A stretch of 40,539 bases of DNA from an uncultured Bacteroidales bacterium. GTDB lineage: Bacteria > Bacteroidota > Bacteroidia > Bacteroidales > P3. The translations under genes and the position numbers were made by a program. The stretch lies in contig ONLQ01000019.1 in NCBI GenBank assembly GCA_900318665.1, positions 1 through 40,539 of the forward strand, written 5' to 3'. The notes under the pieces were generated by a model. That model worked only from the letters and a program-made list of their open reading frames with translations. It did not search any database and was not told the origin of the DNA. Shown in pieces: positions 26,276 through 33,914 of this stretch. How positions within the stretch are numbered: position 1 is the first letter of the stretch; each line of letters begins with the position of its first letter.

Positions 26276-27145
26276 ATGAAACGTATTTTTGCCTTATTGC
26301 TATTTGTCAGCGCAATGCTGGCAACCTGCGGGCAAAACCGAGACTCGCTCAACTTTTCCAATGCCTCATGGCGCGAACGCTATGAAGACGGCATTTTCTT
26401 TTTCAAACACCAATTCATTGACGACACACTGTTTGACGAGCCACAGTTTGTATATTTCATCGTGGTGCCGCCCGACCAAATCAGTCGCATACATTTCGGC
26501 TACGACAGCACGCTGACCGAGACATCGGTGCAGGCCAAACGCCATGGCGCCCTCGCCGCTGTCAACGGCTCGTTTTTCGACATGCGACGCGGCAACCCGG
26601 TATGCTATCTGAAAATAGACGACAACGAAGTCGGGGAAAACACTCCGCAAAAAGAGGACTCTGTCAATCGGAAATACTATCAGTTTGCCACAATCTGCCT
26701 TTCCGACAGCATGCTGCATTTCGTCATACCCGACAGCGACCGCTTTGACGAGCGCCGTCTACCGTTCCACAACGTGATGACGGCAGGCCCGATGCTCATC
26801 TACAACGACAGCATCATACCGCAACGGCCAGACAAATCGTTTGTCACCAGCCGCCATAACCGCACCGCTATAGGTTCGCGAGCCGACGGCTCGGCGGTCA
26901 TACTCGTGGCTGACGGACGCTTTAAAGGTCAAGCCACAGGACTGACGCTGGAGCAACTGACCAACATTATGAAATGGGCTGGCTGTCGCAACGCCATAAA
27001 CCTCGACGGTGGCGGCTCATCAACTTTCTACCTGCGGCCGCAGAAATACGAGCACCTCGACGGCGTGCGCAACTATCCCAGCGACAACGGCAAATTTGAC
27101 CACAAAGGCGAACGCCCCGTGTCGAACATCATCTACATCAAATAA
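26276..27145 (+). CDS. Exported phosphodiester glycosidase (NAGPA/DUF2233) family protein
   Basis: The frame is open from 26063, but the ATG at 26276 gives a signal peptide (MKRIFALLLFVSAMLATCGQN) with a possible lipobox (LATC). The 289-residue product has AAVNGSFFDMRRGNPV, MTAGPMLIYNDS, NRTAIGSRADGSAVILVADGR and the closing NAINLDGGGSSTFYL. These are signatures of the phosphodiester glycosidase domain, which removes a phosphate-linked sugar. It is predicted to act in the envelope or on the cell surface. The substrate in this organism is not evident. Confidence 0.9.
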   Translation: MKRIFALLLFVSAMLATCGQNRDSLNFSNASWRERYEDGIFFFKHQFIDDTLFDEPQFVYFIVVPPDQISRIHFGYDSTLTETSVQAKRHGALAAVNGSFFDMRRGNPVCYLKIDDNEVGENTPQKEDSVNRKYYQFATICLSDSMLHFVIPDSDRFDERRLPFHNVMTAGPMLIYNDSIIPQRPDKSFVTSRHNRTAIGSRADGSAVILVADGRFKGQATGLTLEQLTNIMKWAGCRNAINLDGGGSSTFYLRPQKYEHLDGVRNYPSDNGKFDHKGERPVSNIIYIK

Positions 27146-27216
27146 GTAGTCTAAATCCGACTTTCAAAAATCAACGATAAGCATTCAAAATTCAACCCTC
27201 AAAATCAATTTTATAT

Positions 27217-28197
27217 ATGTACGCATTAGGCATTGACATTGGAGGCACCAACACCGACATGGGCCTTGTTCGCGAAGACGGAACCATAGTAGAACGTCGC
27301 AGCATCAAAACCAACCAATACACCGATTTTCCCCAGTATGCGGCTGTTCTTGCCGAGCAGATAAAAAACATGATTGCCAGCGCTGGCATTTCCGTCGGAC
27401 AGTTGGAAGGCATCGGCATTGGCGCACCCAACGGCAATTTCTATACCGGATGTGTCGAGAACGCCATGAATCTCACCATGCGCGGAGTGCTCAACTTCGA
27501 AAAAGAAATGGCCAAATATTTCAACGTGCCCGTTGTGCTGAGCAACGACGCCAATGCTGCCGCCTACGGCGAGTATGTCTATGGCGGAGCCAAGGGCATG
27601 AAGAACTTTATCATGTTCACCCTTGGCACTGGCGTTGGCAGCGGCATCGTCATCGACGGCCGTCTGCTGCTTGGTGCCACAGGTGCTGCTGGCGAACTGG
27701 GACACGCCATCGTGGAACCCAACGGCCGCCTCTGCAGTTGCGGACTGCATGGCTGCGTGGAGGCCTACGCCTCGTCGCGTGGCATCTTGCAGACCTATGC
27801 CGAACTGCGCGCCGCCTACGATTCGCTACACCGCCCCGCAGTCGAGCAGCGTCAGTCGGGCTGGATAGACCACACCCGCTCTCTGGCCGACATCACAAGC
27901 AAAGACCTCGGCGATGCCGCCAATGCTGCCGACCCGCTAGCTCTGGAGACTTTTGCCCGCACCGCCCACTATCTGGGCATCGCTATGGCCAACGCAGTGG
28001 CATTCTCATCGCCCGAAGCCATCTTCCTCATGGGTGGTCCCGTCCTTGTTGGCGAACCGCTGCTGAGACCTTTGCGCGAGGAATTTGAGAAACACATGCT
28101 CTACAGTTTCAAAGGCAGTTGCCAAATCCATCTGTCGCAACTCCGTGCCAACGACGTGGCAATCCTCGGCGCCGCCGCCCTAATCAAAATGAAATAA
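27217..28197 (+). CDS. ROK-family sugar kinase (glucokinase-like)
   Basis: This 326-residue protein has the ATP phosphate motif LGIDIGGTNTDMGLV at the N-terminus, VVLSNDANAAAYGEYVYG with the catalytic-base Asp, and FTLGTGVGSGIVIDG. The ROK zinc motif is GELGHAIVEPNGRLCSCGLHGC (His plus CSCGLHGC). No N-terminal DNA-binding domain is present, so it is a kinase, not a NagC-type repressor. Glucose is the most likely substrate, but N-acetylhexosamines or mannose are possible. A 71-nt AT-rich spacer precedes it. Confidence 0.9.
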   Translation: MYALGIDIGGTNTDMGLVREDGTIVERRSIKTNQYTDFPQYAAVLAEQIKNMIASAGISVGQLEGIGIGAPNGNFYTGCVENAMNLTMRGVLNFEKEMAKYFNVPVVLSNDANAAAYGEYVYGGAKGMKNFIMFTLGTGVGSGIVIDGRLLLGATGAAGELGHAIVEPNGRLCSCGLHGCVEAYASSRGILQTYAELRAAYDSLHRPAVEQRQSGWIDHTRSLADITSKDLGDAANAADPLALETFARTAHYLGIAMANAVAFSSPEAIFLMGGPVLVGEPLLRPLREEFEKHMLYSFKGSCQIHLSQLRANDVAILGAAALIKMK

Positions 28198-28244
28198 GAT
28201 AGTCAATCTCTCATATTTCAAAATTCAATTTTAACTTCCTCACA

Positions 28245-29195
28245 ATGCAGGAAAAGATTTTTTCGCTCGAAGAGATAGACTACACTCGATTCTGGGGCAC
28301 CAACGACCGCCTGCTCGATTTCGTCAGACTGCTGTTCCCAAAACTCAAACTCATAGTGCGAGGCGATATGCTCAAAGCCGTTGGCAGCGAGGAGGACATC
28401 GAGCACTTCGAGGGCAAGTTGCAGGCCATGATGACCTACTACGAGAAATTCGGCAAACTGACCGAGAACGCCATAATGCAGATTTTAGAAAATGGCGGTT
28501 CCACTCCCGAGGCCGAAACCAACGACGAGATACTGGTGCATGGCCGCAACGGCAACCTCATCAAGGCACGCACCAAAAACCAGCAACGCCTTGTCAGCGC
28601 CATACGCGCCAACGATGTGGTTTTCGCCATCGGCCCTGCAGGCACTGGCAAGACCTACACCGCCGTGGCAATGGCAGTGCGCGCCCTCAAAAACAAAGAG
28701 GTGCGCCGCATAGTGCTGACACGCCCCGCCGTAGAGGCTGGCGAAAACCTCGGCTTCCTGCCTGGCGATCTGCGCGACAAACTCGACCCATATCTACAAC
28801 CGCTCTACGACGCCCTGCGCGACATGATACCGCAGCAGAAACTGCTTTCCTATTGGGAGGACAACACCATAGAGATTGCACCGCTGGCATTCATGCGCGG
28901 ACGCACACTCGACAACGCCTTCGTCATTCTCGACGAGGCACAGAACGCCACAGCGGCACAACTCAAAATGTTCCTCACGCGCATGGGGCGCAACGCCAAA
29001 TTCGTCGTAACAGGCGACATAACGCAAATTGACCTGCCTCGCAACCAGCAGAGCGGACTTGTACAGGCCACCGAGATTCTCTCCGACATCAAAGGCATAG
29101 AAATCATACGCCTCGACCGCAGCGACGTAGTGCGGCACCATCTTGTAACAAAGATTATCCAAGCCTATGAAAACTCGTCCCAACTGCAAGATTAA
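28245..29195 (+). CDS. phoH: PhoH-like ATPase
   Basis: This 316-residue protein has an N-terminal KH-like part (residues about 20-80) and a PhoH ATPase core. Walker A is VFAIGPAGTGKTYTAV, followed by VLTRPAVEAGENLGFLPGDL, the Walker B AFVILDEAQNATAAQLKMFLTR and FVVTGDITQIDLPRNQQSGL. PhoH proteins are linked to RNA metabolism, often near ybeY, but the precise function is unsettled. Its end overlaps the start of ispE by 29 nt, indicating coupled translation. Confidence 0.94.
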   Translation: MQEKIFSLEEIDYTRFWGTNDRLLDFVRLLFPKLKLIVRGDMLKAVGSEEDIEHFEGKLQAMMTYYEKFGKLTENAIMQILENGGSTPEAETNDEILVHGRNGNLIKARTKNQQRLVSAIRANDVVFAIGPAGTGKTYTAVAMAVRALKNKEVRRIVLTRPAVEAGENLGFLPGDLRDKLDPYLQPLYDALRDMIPQQKLLSYWEDNTIEIAPLAFMRGRTLDNAFVILDEAQNATAAQLKMFLTRMGRNAKFVVTGDITQIDLPRNQQSGLVQATEILSDIKGIEIIRLDRSDVVRHHLVTKIIQAYENSSQLQD

Positions 29196-29967
29196 CCTCG
29201 GACTGCACGTAACCGAGCGCCGCCCCGATGGCTATCACAATCTCGAAAGCATCTTCCTACCCGTACTTGACCTTTGCGACGAACTGACCATCAAGCCACT
29301 GCCCGACGACACAAGCCATCAGCAATGCATCTTCACACAAGACGGCATAACCATCGATGGCAACGCCGAGGACAATCTGTGCGTGCGAGCCTATAGGCTG
29401 CTGAAAGCCGAACACCCGACGCAAGTCAAATCAGTAAGAATCCACCTCGGCAAACACATTCCCTTCGGTGCCGGACTTGGCGGAGGCTCGGCCGATGCCT
29501 CCTTCACGCTTCGAATGCTCAACGACATCTTCAACCTACATCTCACCACCGACCAACTCTGCCACTACGCCGCACAACTGGGTGCCGACTGCCCGTTCTT
29601 CATCCACAACCGCGCCGCCTATGTTACCGGCATAGGCGACAAGATGGAGCCACTCGATTTCTCGCTGTCCGACCTCGGCCTACGCATAGAAATCCGCAAA
29701 CCCGACGATTTTGTATCTACCCGCGAAGCCTACGCCAACCTACTGCCACGCAATCGCCGCACCGACCACTTTGCCAAAGTCAATCTAAAAGAAGCGCTGA
29801 CCGCCCCAGTCTCCCAATGGAAAGACCTCTTCGTCAACGATTTCGAGACCAGCGTCTTTCCCAGCCACCCCACCATAGCACAACTGAAACAGCAATTCTA
29901 CAACGAAGGAGCCATCTACGCCTCAATGACAGGCTCCGGCTCCGCCGTCTTCGCCCTGTTTCAATAG
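29167..29967 (+). CDS. ispE: 4-diphosphocytidyl-2-C-methyl-D-erythritol kinase
   Basis: This 266-residue GHMP kinase phosphorylates CDP-methylerythritol in the non-mevalonate isoprenoid pathway. CKINLGLHVTERRPDGYHNLESIF contains catalytic Lys8 (abridged CKINLGLHV, RPDGYHNLES). The ATP loop is IPFGAGLGGGSADAS at residues 98-112, and Asp141 in LGADCPFFI is the catalytic Asp. The C-terminal ASMTGSGSAVFALF is also conserved. It starts within phoH and is followed at once by a terminator. Confidence 0.95.
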   Translation: MKTRPNCKINLGLHVTERRPDGYHNLESIFLPVLDLCDELTIKPLPDDTSHQQCIFTQDGITIDGNAEDNLCVRAYRLLKAEHPTQVKSVRIHLGKHIPFGAGLGGGSADASFTLRMLNDIFNLHLTTDQLCHYAAQLGADCPFFIHNRAAYVTGIGDKMEPLDFSLSDLGLRIEIRKPDDFVSTREAYANLLPRNRRTDHFAKVNLKEALTAPVSQWKDLFVNDFETSVFPSHPTIAQLKQQFYNEGAIYASMTGSGSAVFALFQ

Positions 29968-29970
29968 GAC

Positions 29971-29999
29971 AAAAAAGGTTGTAGCACCACAACCTTTTT
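29971..29999 (+). terminator. Terminator after ispE
   Basis: AAAAAGGTTGT pairs with ACAACCTTTTT around a 6-nt loop (AGCACC), only a few bases after the ispE stop. The stem ends in a T-run. Confidence 0.88.
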
Positions 30000-30064
30000 C
30001 AAACATTTTTTTTAATCATTATAAATTTCGATGTTGTCGATTTAAATCCACAACGTTGAAATTG

Positions 30065-30286
30065 CTATCTATTCATCAATTCATAAAGATAAGCAGGACT
30101 CTGCACATACAATTCGTATTCTTCGTCCTGCAGAGCAGTCATAATCTTCGAATTATAAACTCACTCCATTGCTTCTTCAATAGAACACCCAGTATCTTCT
30201 ATCACATACATGACCAACTCGCTCAATGCATAGTTAGTCAGATATGTCGCTGATACCGATTCTTGCCGATACCGGCAATTTCTGTT
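30065..30286 (-). pseudogene. Remnant of a small Bacteroidales hypothetical protein
   Basis: Reading the minus strand gives a coherent peptide (ESVSATYLTNYALSELVMY, VIEDTGCSIEEAME), then a TGA stop at 30161-30163, then in the same frame VYNSKIMTALQDEE and YELYVQSPAYLYELMNR ending at TAG (30065). Together this looks like one small protein of about 70 residues broken by a single nonsense codon. No ATG lies at the beginning, so the 5' end is also lost or uses another start. The ending resembles short conserved hypothetical proteins of Bacteroidales that I cannot name with certainty. Confidence 0.5.
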
Positions 30287-30327
30287 TTACTCTAACAAAT
30301 ATTATGTTGCAGATTCCAGCCTGCAGT

Positions 30328-30532
30328 AACCGATACTCACTGCCGATATACGAGAATGACGGAGGACATTAATCCAACCTTTCGCTCCCCATTCAACATA
30401 TTACAAAATTTAGCAAGAGCGATTTGAGGATTATAAAGCCTCCTACTCTAACGTTACAGATGGCAAATACACAAAAGCGAGTTCCTGTACCCTTGATTCA
30501 TAGTTCTTTGCCTCAATAAAACCAACAGACCT
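30328..30532 (-). pseudogene. Out-of-frame coding remnant downstream of the DUF1016 gene
   Basis: In one minus-strand frame the DNA reads RSVGFIEAKNYESRVQELAF and VYLPSVTLE up to a stop at 30443-30445. A different frame then continues LYNPQIALAKFCNMLNGERK and VGLMSSVILVYRQ to a stop near 30328. Both pieces have protein-like composition and abut, so they look like one gene disrupted by a frameshift. I do not recognise the family. Confidence 0.35.
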
Positions 30533-31590
30533 ATTCCATAAAAGACTTTTTCAGACGTTCACTGATTTTCTCTGCTGTCGGCAACAGATTTTGATAATCT
30601 TTTGGCAAATTAGGGGAGATACTGTATGTGGCCACACCTATTGGAGCCGTTGCGTTGCGAAGTGCATACTCTACAATGGTACGGTTCTTCGACTTGCAAA
30701 TGATTATGCCGATAGCGGGATTCTCATGAGGAACTAACTGTATCGTTGATGACATTGAGATAAAACTCCATCTTGCCCTTATACTCCGGTTCAAATTCAC
30801 CAATCTTCAACTCTATGGCAATAAAGCACTGTAGCTTGCGGTGATATAGCATTAGGTCGACAAAATACTCTTTCCCATCAACTTCAAGCCTGTATTGGTT
30901 GCCGGCAAACATCACGTCGCTACCAAATTCGGCCAAGAAAGGACGGATATTGGCAACAATATCCTGTTCAAGCTCGTACTCCGAATGGTCCTCTCCCAAA
31001 TCGCCGTAGCCCACAAAATAGTCATCCTTTACGGCAAGTGCTGCTTGATTGCGGATATTCTCAGGCAGTGTGGAGTCGAAGTTGGTTTGTCCAAGCAGAT
31101 ACTTTTCGTATGCTTTACGCTCAATCTGATGTATCAATACGTTCTTTGTCCAACCGAACTTCTTGGTGGCGAGGATGTAAAACTGACGTTCTTGCGAGTC
31201 CTTACACTTGGTCATAATAGCAAGATGTTTCGCCCAACTGATTTCTGCAACCAATGGTTGCAGATTTGCATCCACCTGATATTCAGTATAAAACTGAACC
31301 ATATACCAAATATTCCTACTGCCAAACCCTTTGATTCCTGGAAACTCCACCTGAATATCCTTTGCCAGTTGCTCCACAATAGATTTGCCCCATCCTGCAG
31401 CCTGTTTATCTGCGATAGAATGACCTATTTCCCAATAGAGGGAAATGATTTCAGTGTTCACCGCCCTCATCGCCTCATACTGGGCGTGACGGATGCGCTG
31501 CTTTATCTCGTCGAGGAAAGGCTTGCATAACCGATAGGAGAGGAAGGAGTGGCAGGCAGGGCTGAGTACCACTTGACGAAGTTCTTCCAT
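30531..31590 (-). pseudogene. DUF1016/YhcG-type PDDEXK nuclease, frameshifted
   Basis: The main frame (31590 to 30724) contains the DUF1016 N-terminal winged-helix part (IISLYWEIGHSIADKQ, SIVEQLAKDIQVEFPG, RNIWYMVQFY). The PDDEXK nuclease core follows (YRLEVDGKEYFVDLMLYHRK, CFIAIELKIGEFEPEYKGKM), with Asp and the E-x-K pair present. After KMEFYLNVINDTV it ends in a short nonsense tail. The expected continuation, PHENPAIGIIICKSKNRTIV and onward, is in another frame and stops at 30531. The DNA fits loss of two bases just after the NDTV codons (about 30736-30740). Such proteins often accompany restriction loci. The first 88 nt overlap the HTH gene. Confidence 0.8.
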
Positions 31591-31799
31591 GAAATACCAT
31601 AGTTACCCTCGTAGCCTCTCTTGGCTATTATTCGACCATTTGTGACAAGTCTGTTGATGTACTGGCGACTGAAACCAGAAAGGAGAGCCGCTTCTCCTAC
31701 AGAAAGCCAATCGTGTGAGATTCTTGCTTTCCATGCTGCGTCCAAACTATCGTATGGATCGTAGTAGTGTTTTTTGAAATTGTATTGCATATTATCCAA
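31503..31799 (-). CDS. Excisionase-like helix-turn-helix protein
   Basis: This 98-residue protein contains WLSVGEAALLSGFSRQYINR followed by LVTNGRIIAKRGYEGNY, the pattern of the MerR/excisionase-type HTH_17 domain, which places a helix-turn-helix and a basic wing on DNA. The C-terminal 20 residues (YSALPATPSSPIGYASL) are low in complexity and share DNA with the start of the DUF1016 gene in another frame. The natural end may therefore have been altered. It could regulate the DUF1016 gene or be a leftover of a mobile element. Confidence 0.6.
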   Translation of the reverse strand: MDNMQYNFKKHYYDPYDSLDAAWKARISHDWLSVGEAALLSGFSRQYINRLVTNGRIIAKRGYEGNYGISWKNFVKWYSALPATPSSPIGYASLSSTR

Positions 31800-31884
31800 C
31801 CTGCTTTAGTGCAAGGTTATATAATATACTAAAATGTGTGCATTCAGTTTTGTACCTTTTAAAAAGAAAAGCAATTGGAATGAC

Positions 31885-32778
31885 TTACTTCCTTAAAAAC
31901 TCGCTGGGAGTGAGACCGAAGTGTTTTTTGAATACACGAGTAAAATGTTGCGGATATTCAAAGCCGAGGAGTTCAGAAGTTTCTGAGATGTTTTTTCCGT
32001 CGTGAAGGTAGGCGGTGGCTCGTTGCATCACGAAGTTGCGGATGATGGCTGTGGCTGTCTCGCCTGTAGCCTGACGGATAAGGTCGCCGAAGTAGTTAGG
32101 CGAAAGGAACAGCTCCTGAGCACAATAGCGGACGGTGGGCAGGCCGAGCTTGCGCTGCCGTCCTTCGCTGTAATAGTGTTTCAGTAAATCATCGAAGCGT
32201 TTCAGAAGGTCGTTGTCAGCTGTAATCTCAGTCTTGAATTGACGCTCATAGAATCCTGCGCAATACTCCAGTATCAGTTCGAGGTAGGCGATGATGATGC
32301 GGCGCAGATGCTCGTTGTCTGGTTTAGAACGCAGTTCATTGCGAATCATCTTGAAGCAAACTTCTATCGTTCTTTGTTCTTCTGGCGTAGGATGCAACGA
32401 CTCGCTTTCATAGTAGGAGAAGAAATGATAGTCATCTATGCGTCGTCCGAGGTCTGTGCCGTGAAGCAGTTCAGGCGAGAACAGTAGTACCCATCCTTTA
32501 ATATGTATAATCTCACCATTGTCGCTCATACCTCCCGTCTGCCCTGGAGCCACGCAGAGCAACGAACCAGAACTGTGGCTATAGTGACCCTGCCCGTATG
32601 TAATGGTGTAAGGGCTTTCCTGCAACAAGAACACACCGTACACCTGATAGTTGTTCAGCGAATGGCGACAGTGCTCCAGCTCGTCGTAATGTATAATCGA
32701 GACGAGCGGATGCAACTCCTCTGCTCCGACGTAGCGGGCGTAGTCGTTAACTGATTCAACATTCAAACTTTGCTTCAT
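31885..32778 (-). CDS. AraC-family transcriptional regulator
   Basis: The frame is open to 32907, but the ATG at 32778 gives a 297-residue protein of family size and leaves room for the divergent promoter. The N-terminal part (HPLVSIIHYDELEHCRH, YGVFLLQESPYTITYGQGHY) is a cupin-like ligand-sensing domain. The C-terminal domain carries two helix-turn-helix units (QELFLSPNYFGDLIRQATGE and SETSELLGFEYPQHFTRVFK) and the usual ending KKHFGLTPSEFLRK. It is divergent from the redox operon at 32928-39310, so it is the probable activator of that operon. Confidence 0.92.
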   Translation of the reverse strand: MKQSLNVESVNDYARYVGAEELHPLVSIIHYDELEHCRHSLNNYQVYGVFLLQESPYTITYGQGHYSHSSGSLLCVAPGQTGGMSDNGEIIHIKGWVLLFSPELLHGTDLGRRIDDYHFFSYYESESLHPTPEEQRTIEVCFKMIRNELRSKPDNEHLRRIIIAYLELILEYCAGFYERQFKTEITADNDLLKRFDDLLKHYYSEGRQRKLGLPTVRYCAQELFLSPNYFGDLIRQATGETATAIIRNFVMQRATAYLHDGKNISETSELLGFEYPQHFTRVFKKHFGLTPSEFLRK

Positions 32779-32786
32779 TTCGGGTA

Positions 32787-32794
32787 CAAAGGTA
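32787..32794 (-). promoter_or_regulatory. -7 element of the AraC regulator gene
   Basis: TACCTTTG on the minus strand lies 9 nt upstream of the AraC ATG. If used, the transcript would be nearly leaderless. A TTTG lies at 32810-32813 with only 15 nt spacing, shorter than consensus. Confidence 0.4.
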
Positions 32795-32845
32795 CACATT
32801 TTTGCGAGACAAAGATGTAAAATTGGTAGAATCCGTAATTTGGGT

Positions 32846-32863
32846 TGATTTATCAGTAAATCA
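32846..32863. promoter_or_regulatory. Candidate AraC-family operator, 18-bp perfect inverted repeat
   Basis: TGATTTA-TCAG-TAAATCA is a perfect inverted repeat centred 37-38 nt upstream of the middle of the operon's -7 box. It also contains a direct repeat of ATCAGT (32852-32857 and 32860-32865). The position next to the promoter, between the regulator and its presumed target operon, fits an activator site. Confidence 0.5.
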
Positions 32864-32890
32864 GTTAGGCAGAAGTTGCAAAAATCCCCG

Positions 32891-32898
32891 TACCTTTG
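32891..32898 (+). promoter_or_regulatory. -7 element of the redox operon
   Basis: TACCTTTG lies 29 nt before the ATG at 32928. No TTTG is present at the -33 position (the sequence there is TTAGGC), which fits a promoter that needs an activator. Confidence 0.55.
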
Positions 32899-32927
32899 CA
32901 CCATCAAATCAAAACAATTAGAAAATT

Positions 32928-33862
32928 ATGGCAAAGATCGCATTAGGAACCTAGGCCTGGGCGCAGGAGCATTTGGAGGAGACGCAGTATTCGGCAGCAA
33001 GACCGACGTAGAGAACTTGAAGCCCGTATTCGACGCGGCTATGAAGAACGGACTAAACCTCTGGGACACGGCTACCGTGTATGGCATGGGCGAGTCGGAG
33101 AAGATTCTTGGCTCGTTTGTGGCTGGCGAGAAGCGCGAGGATGTGGAGGTTTCAACTAAGTTTACCCCGCAGCTGGCAGAGGTTTATGAAAATAGCGTTG
33201 AGAAAATGTCTCTCGCTTCAATTGATCGCATGGGCATCGACTATATCGACATGTATTGGATTCACAACCCGATGGACGTGGAGCGTTGGACACCAGGACT
33301 GATTCCCCTGCTGCAGTCAGGCAAGGTGAAGCGCGTAGGCGTGTCGAACCATAACATCGCTGAGATACGTCGTGCCAAAGAGATTCTGGGCGAGGCAGGT
33401 TTTAAGGTGAGTGCCGTGCAGAACCACTTCTCACTGCTCTACCGTTCGAGTGAGAAAGGTGGTGTGCTGGACTACTGCAAGGAGAACGGCATTGAGTTCT
33501 GGGCCTACATGGTACTGGAACAGGGCGCACTCTCTGGTAAGTATAATAAGGAGAGCCCGTTGCCCGCAGAGAGCGACCGAGGCAAGAAGTATAACCCCGT
33601 GCTGGAACAGCTTGAAGCCCTCACTAATGAGATGACCACCATCGGCAAGAAGTACGGTGCATCGTGCTCGCAGATCGGCATCGCCTGGGCTATCGCCAAG
33701 GGAACACAGCCCATTATCGGAGCCACCAAAGAGCGTCATGTCATCGAGGCTGCCGAGGCCGCTAAGATTCAGTTGACCTCAGAGGAAGTTGCACGCCTCG
33801 AAGCTCTCGCAGATGTTACAGGTATTGATACTCGCGGAGGTTGGGAACACTCAATGGAATAG
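32928..33862 (+). pseudogene. Aldo/keto reductase, disrupted near the start
   Basis: From the ATG at 32928 the DNA reads MAKIALGT and then a stop. The remaining about 300 residues (GLGAGAFGGDAVFGSKTD onward) are in another frame. One missing C after GGAAC (about 32948-32951), or a TGG-to-TAG change plus one lost G, would restore a full protein. The rest is intact: catalytic Asp and Tyr in LWDTATVYGMGESE, Lys in VSTKFTPQ, His in YWIHNPMD, and the NADPH-site SQIGIAWAIAKG. The open frame can be extended to a TTG at 32876, but that codon is upstream of the -7 box. It is the first gene of the AraC-linked operon. Confidence 0.75.
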
Positions 33863-33914
33863 CCTCCCCCACCCCCTCCAAAGGGAGATGAGAAATAAAA
33901 AAGATAGTACTTTT

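Noticed and set aside
25471-26361. 296-codon minus-strand ORF opposite the LytTR gene
   Set aside because: Shadow of the LytTR regulator gene, which has a clear domain on the other strand.
32876-32927. TTG-started extension as the true N-terminus of the first aldo/keto reductase
   Set aside because: The TTG is upstream of the -7 box, and the added peptide (QKSPYLCTIKSKQLENYG) is not reductase-like. A frameshift explains the data better.
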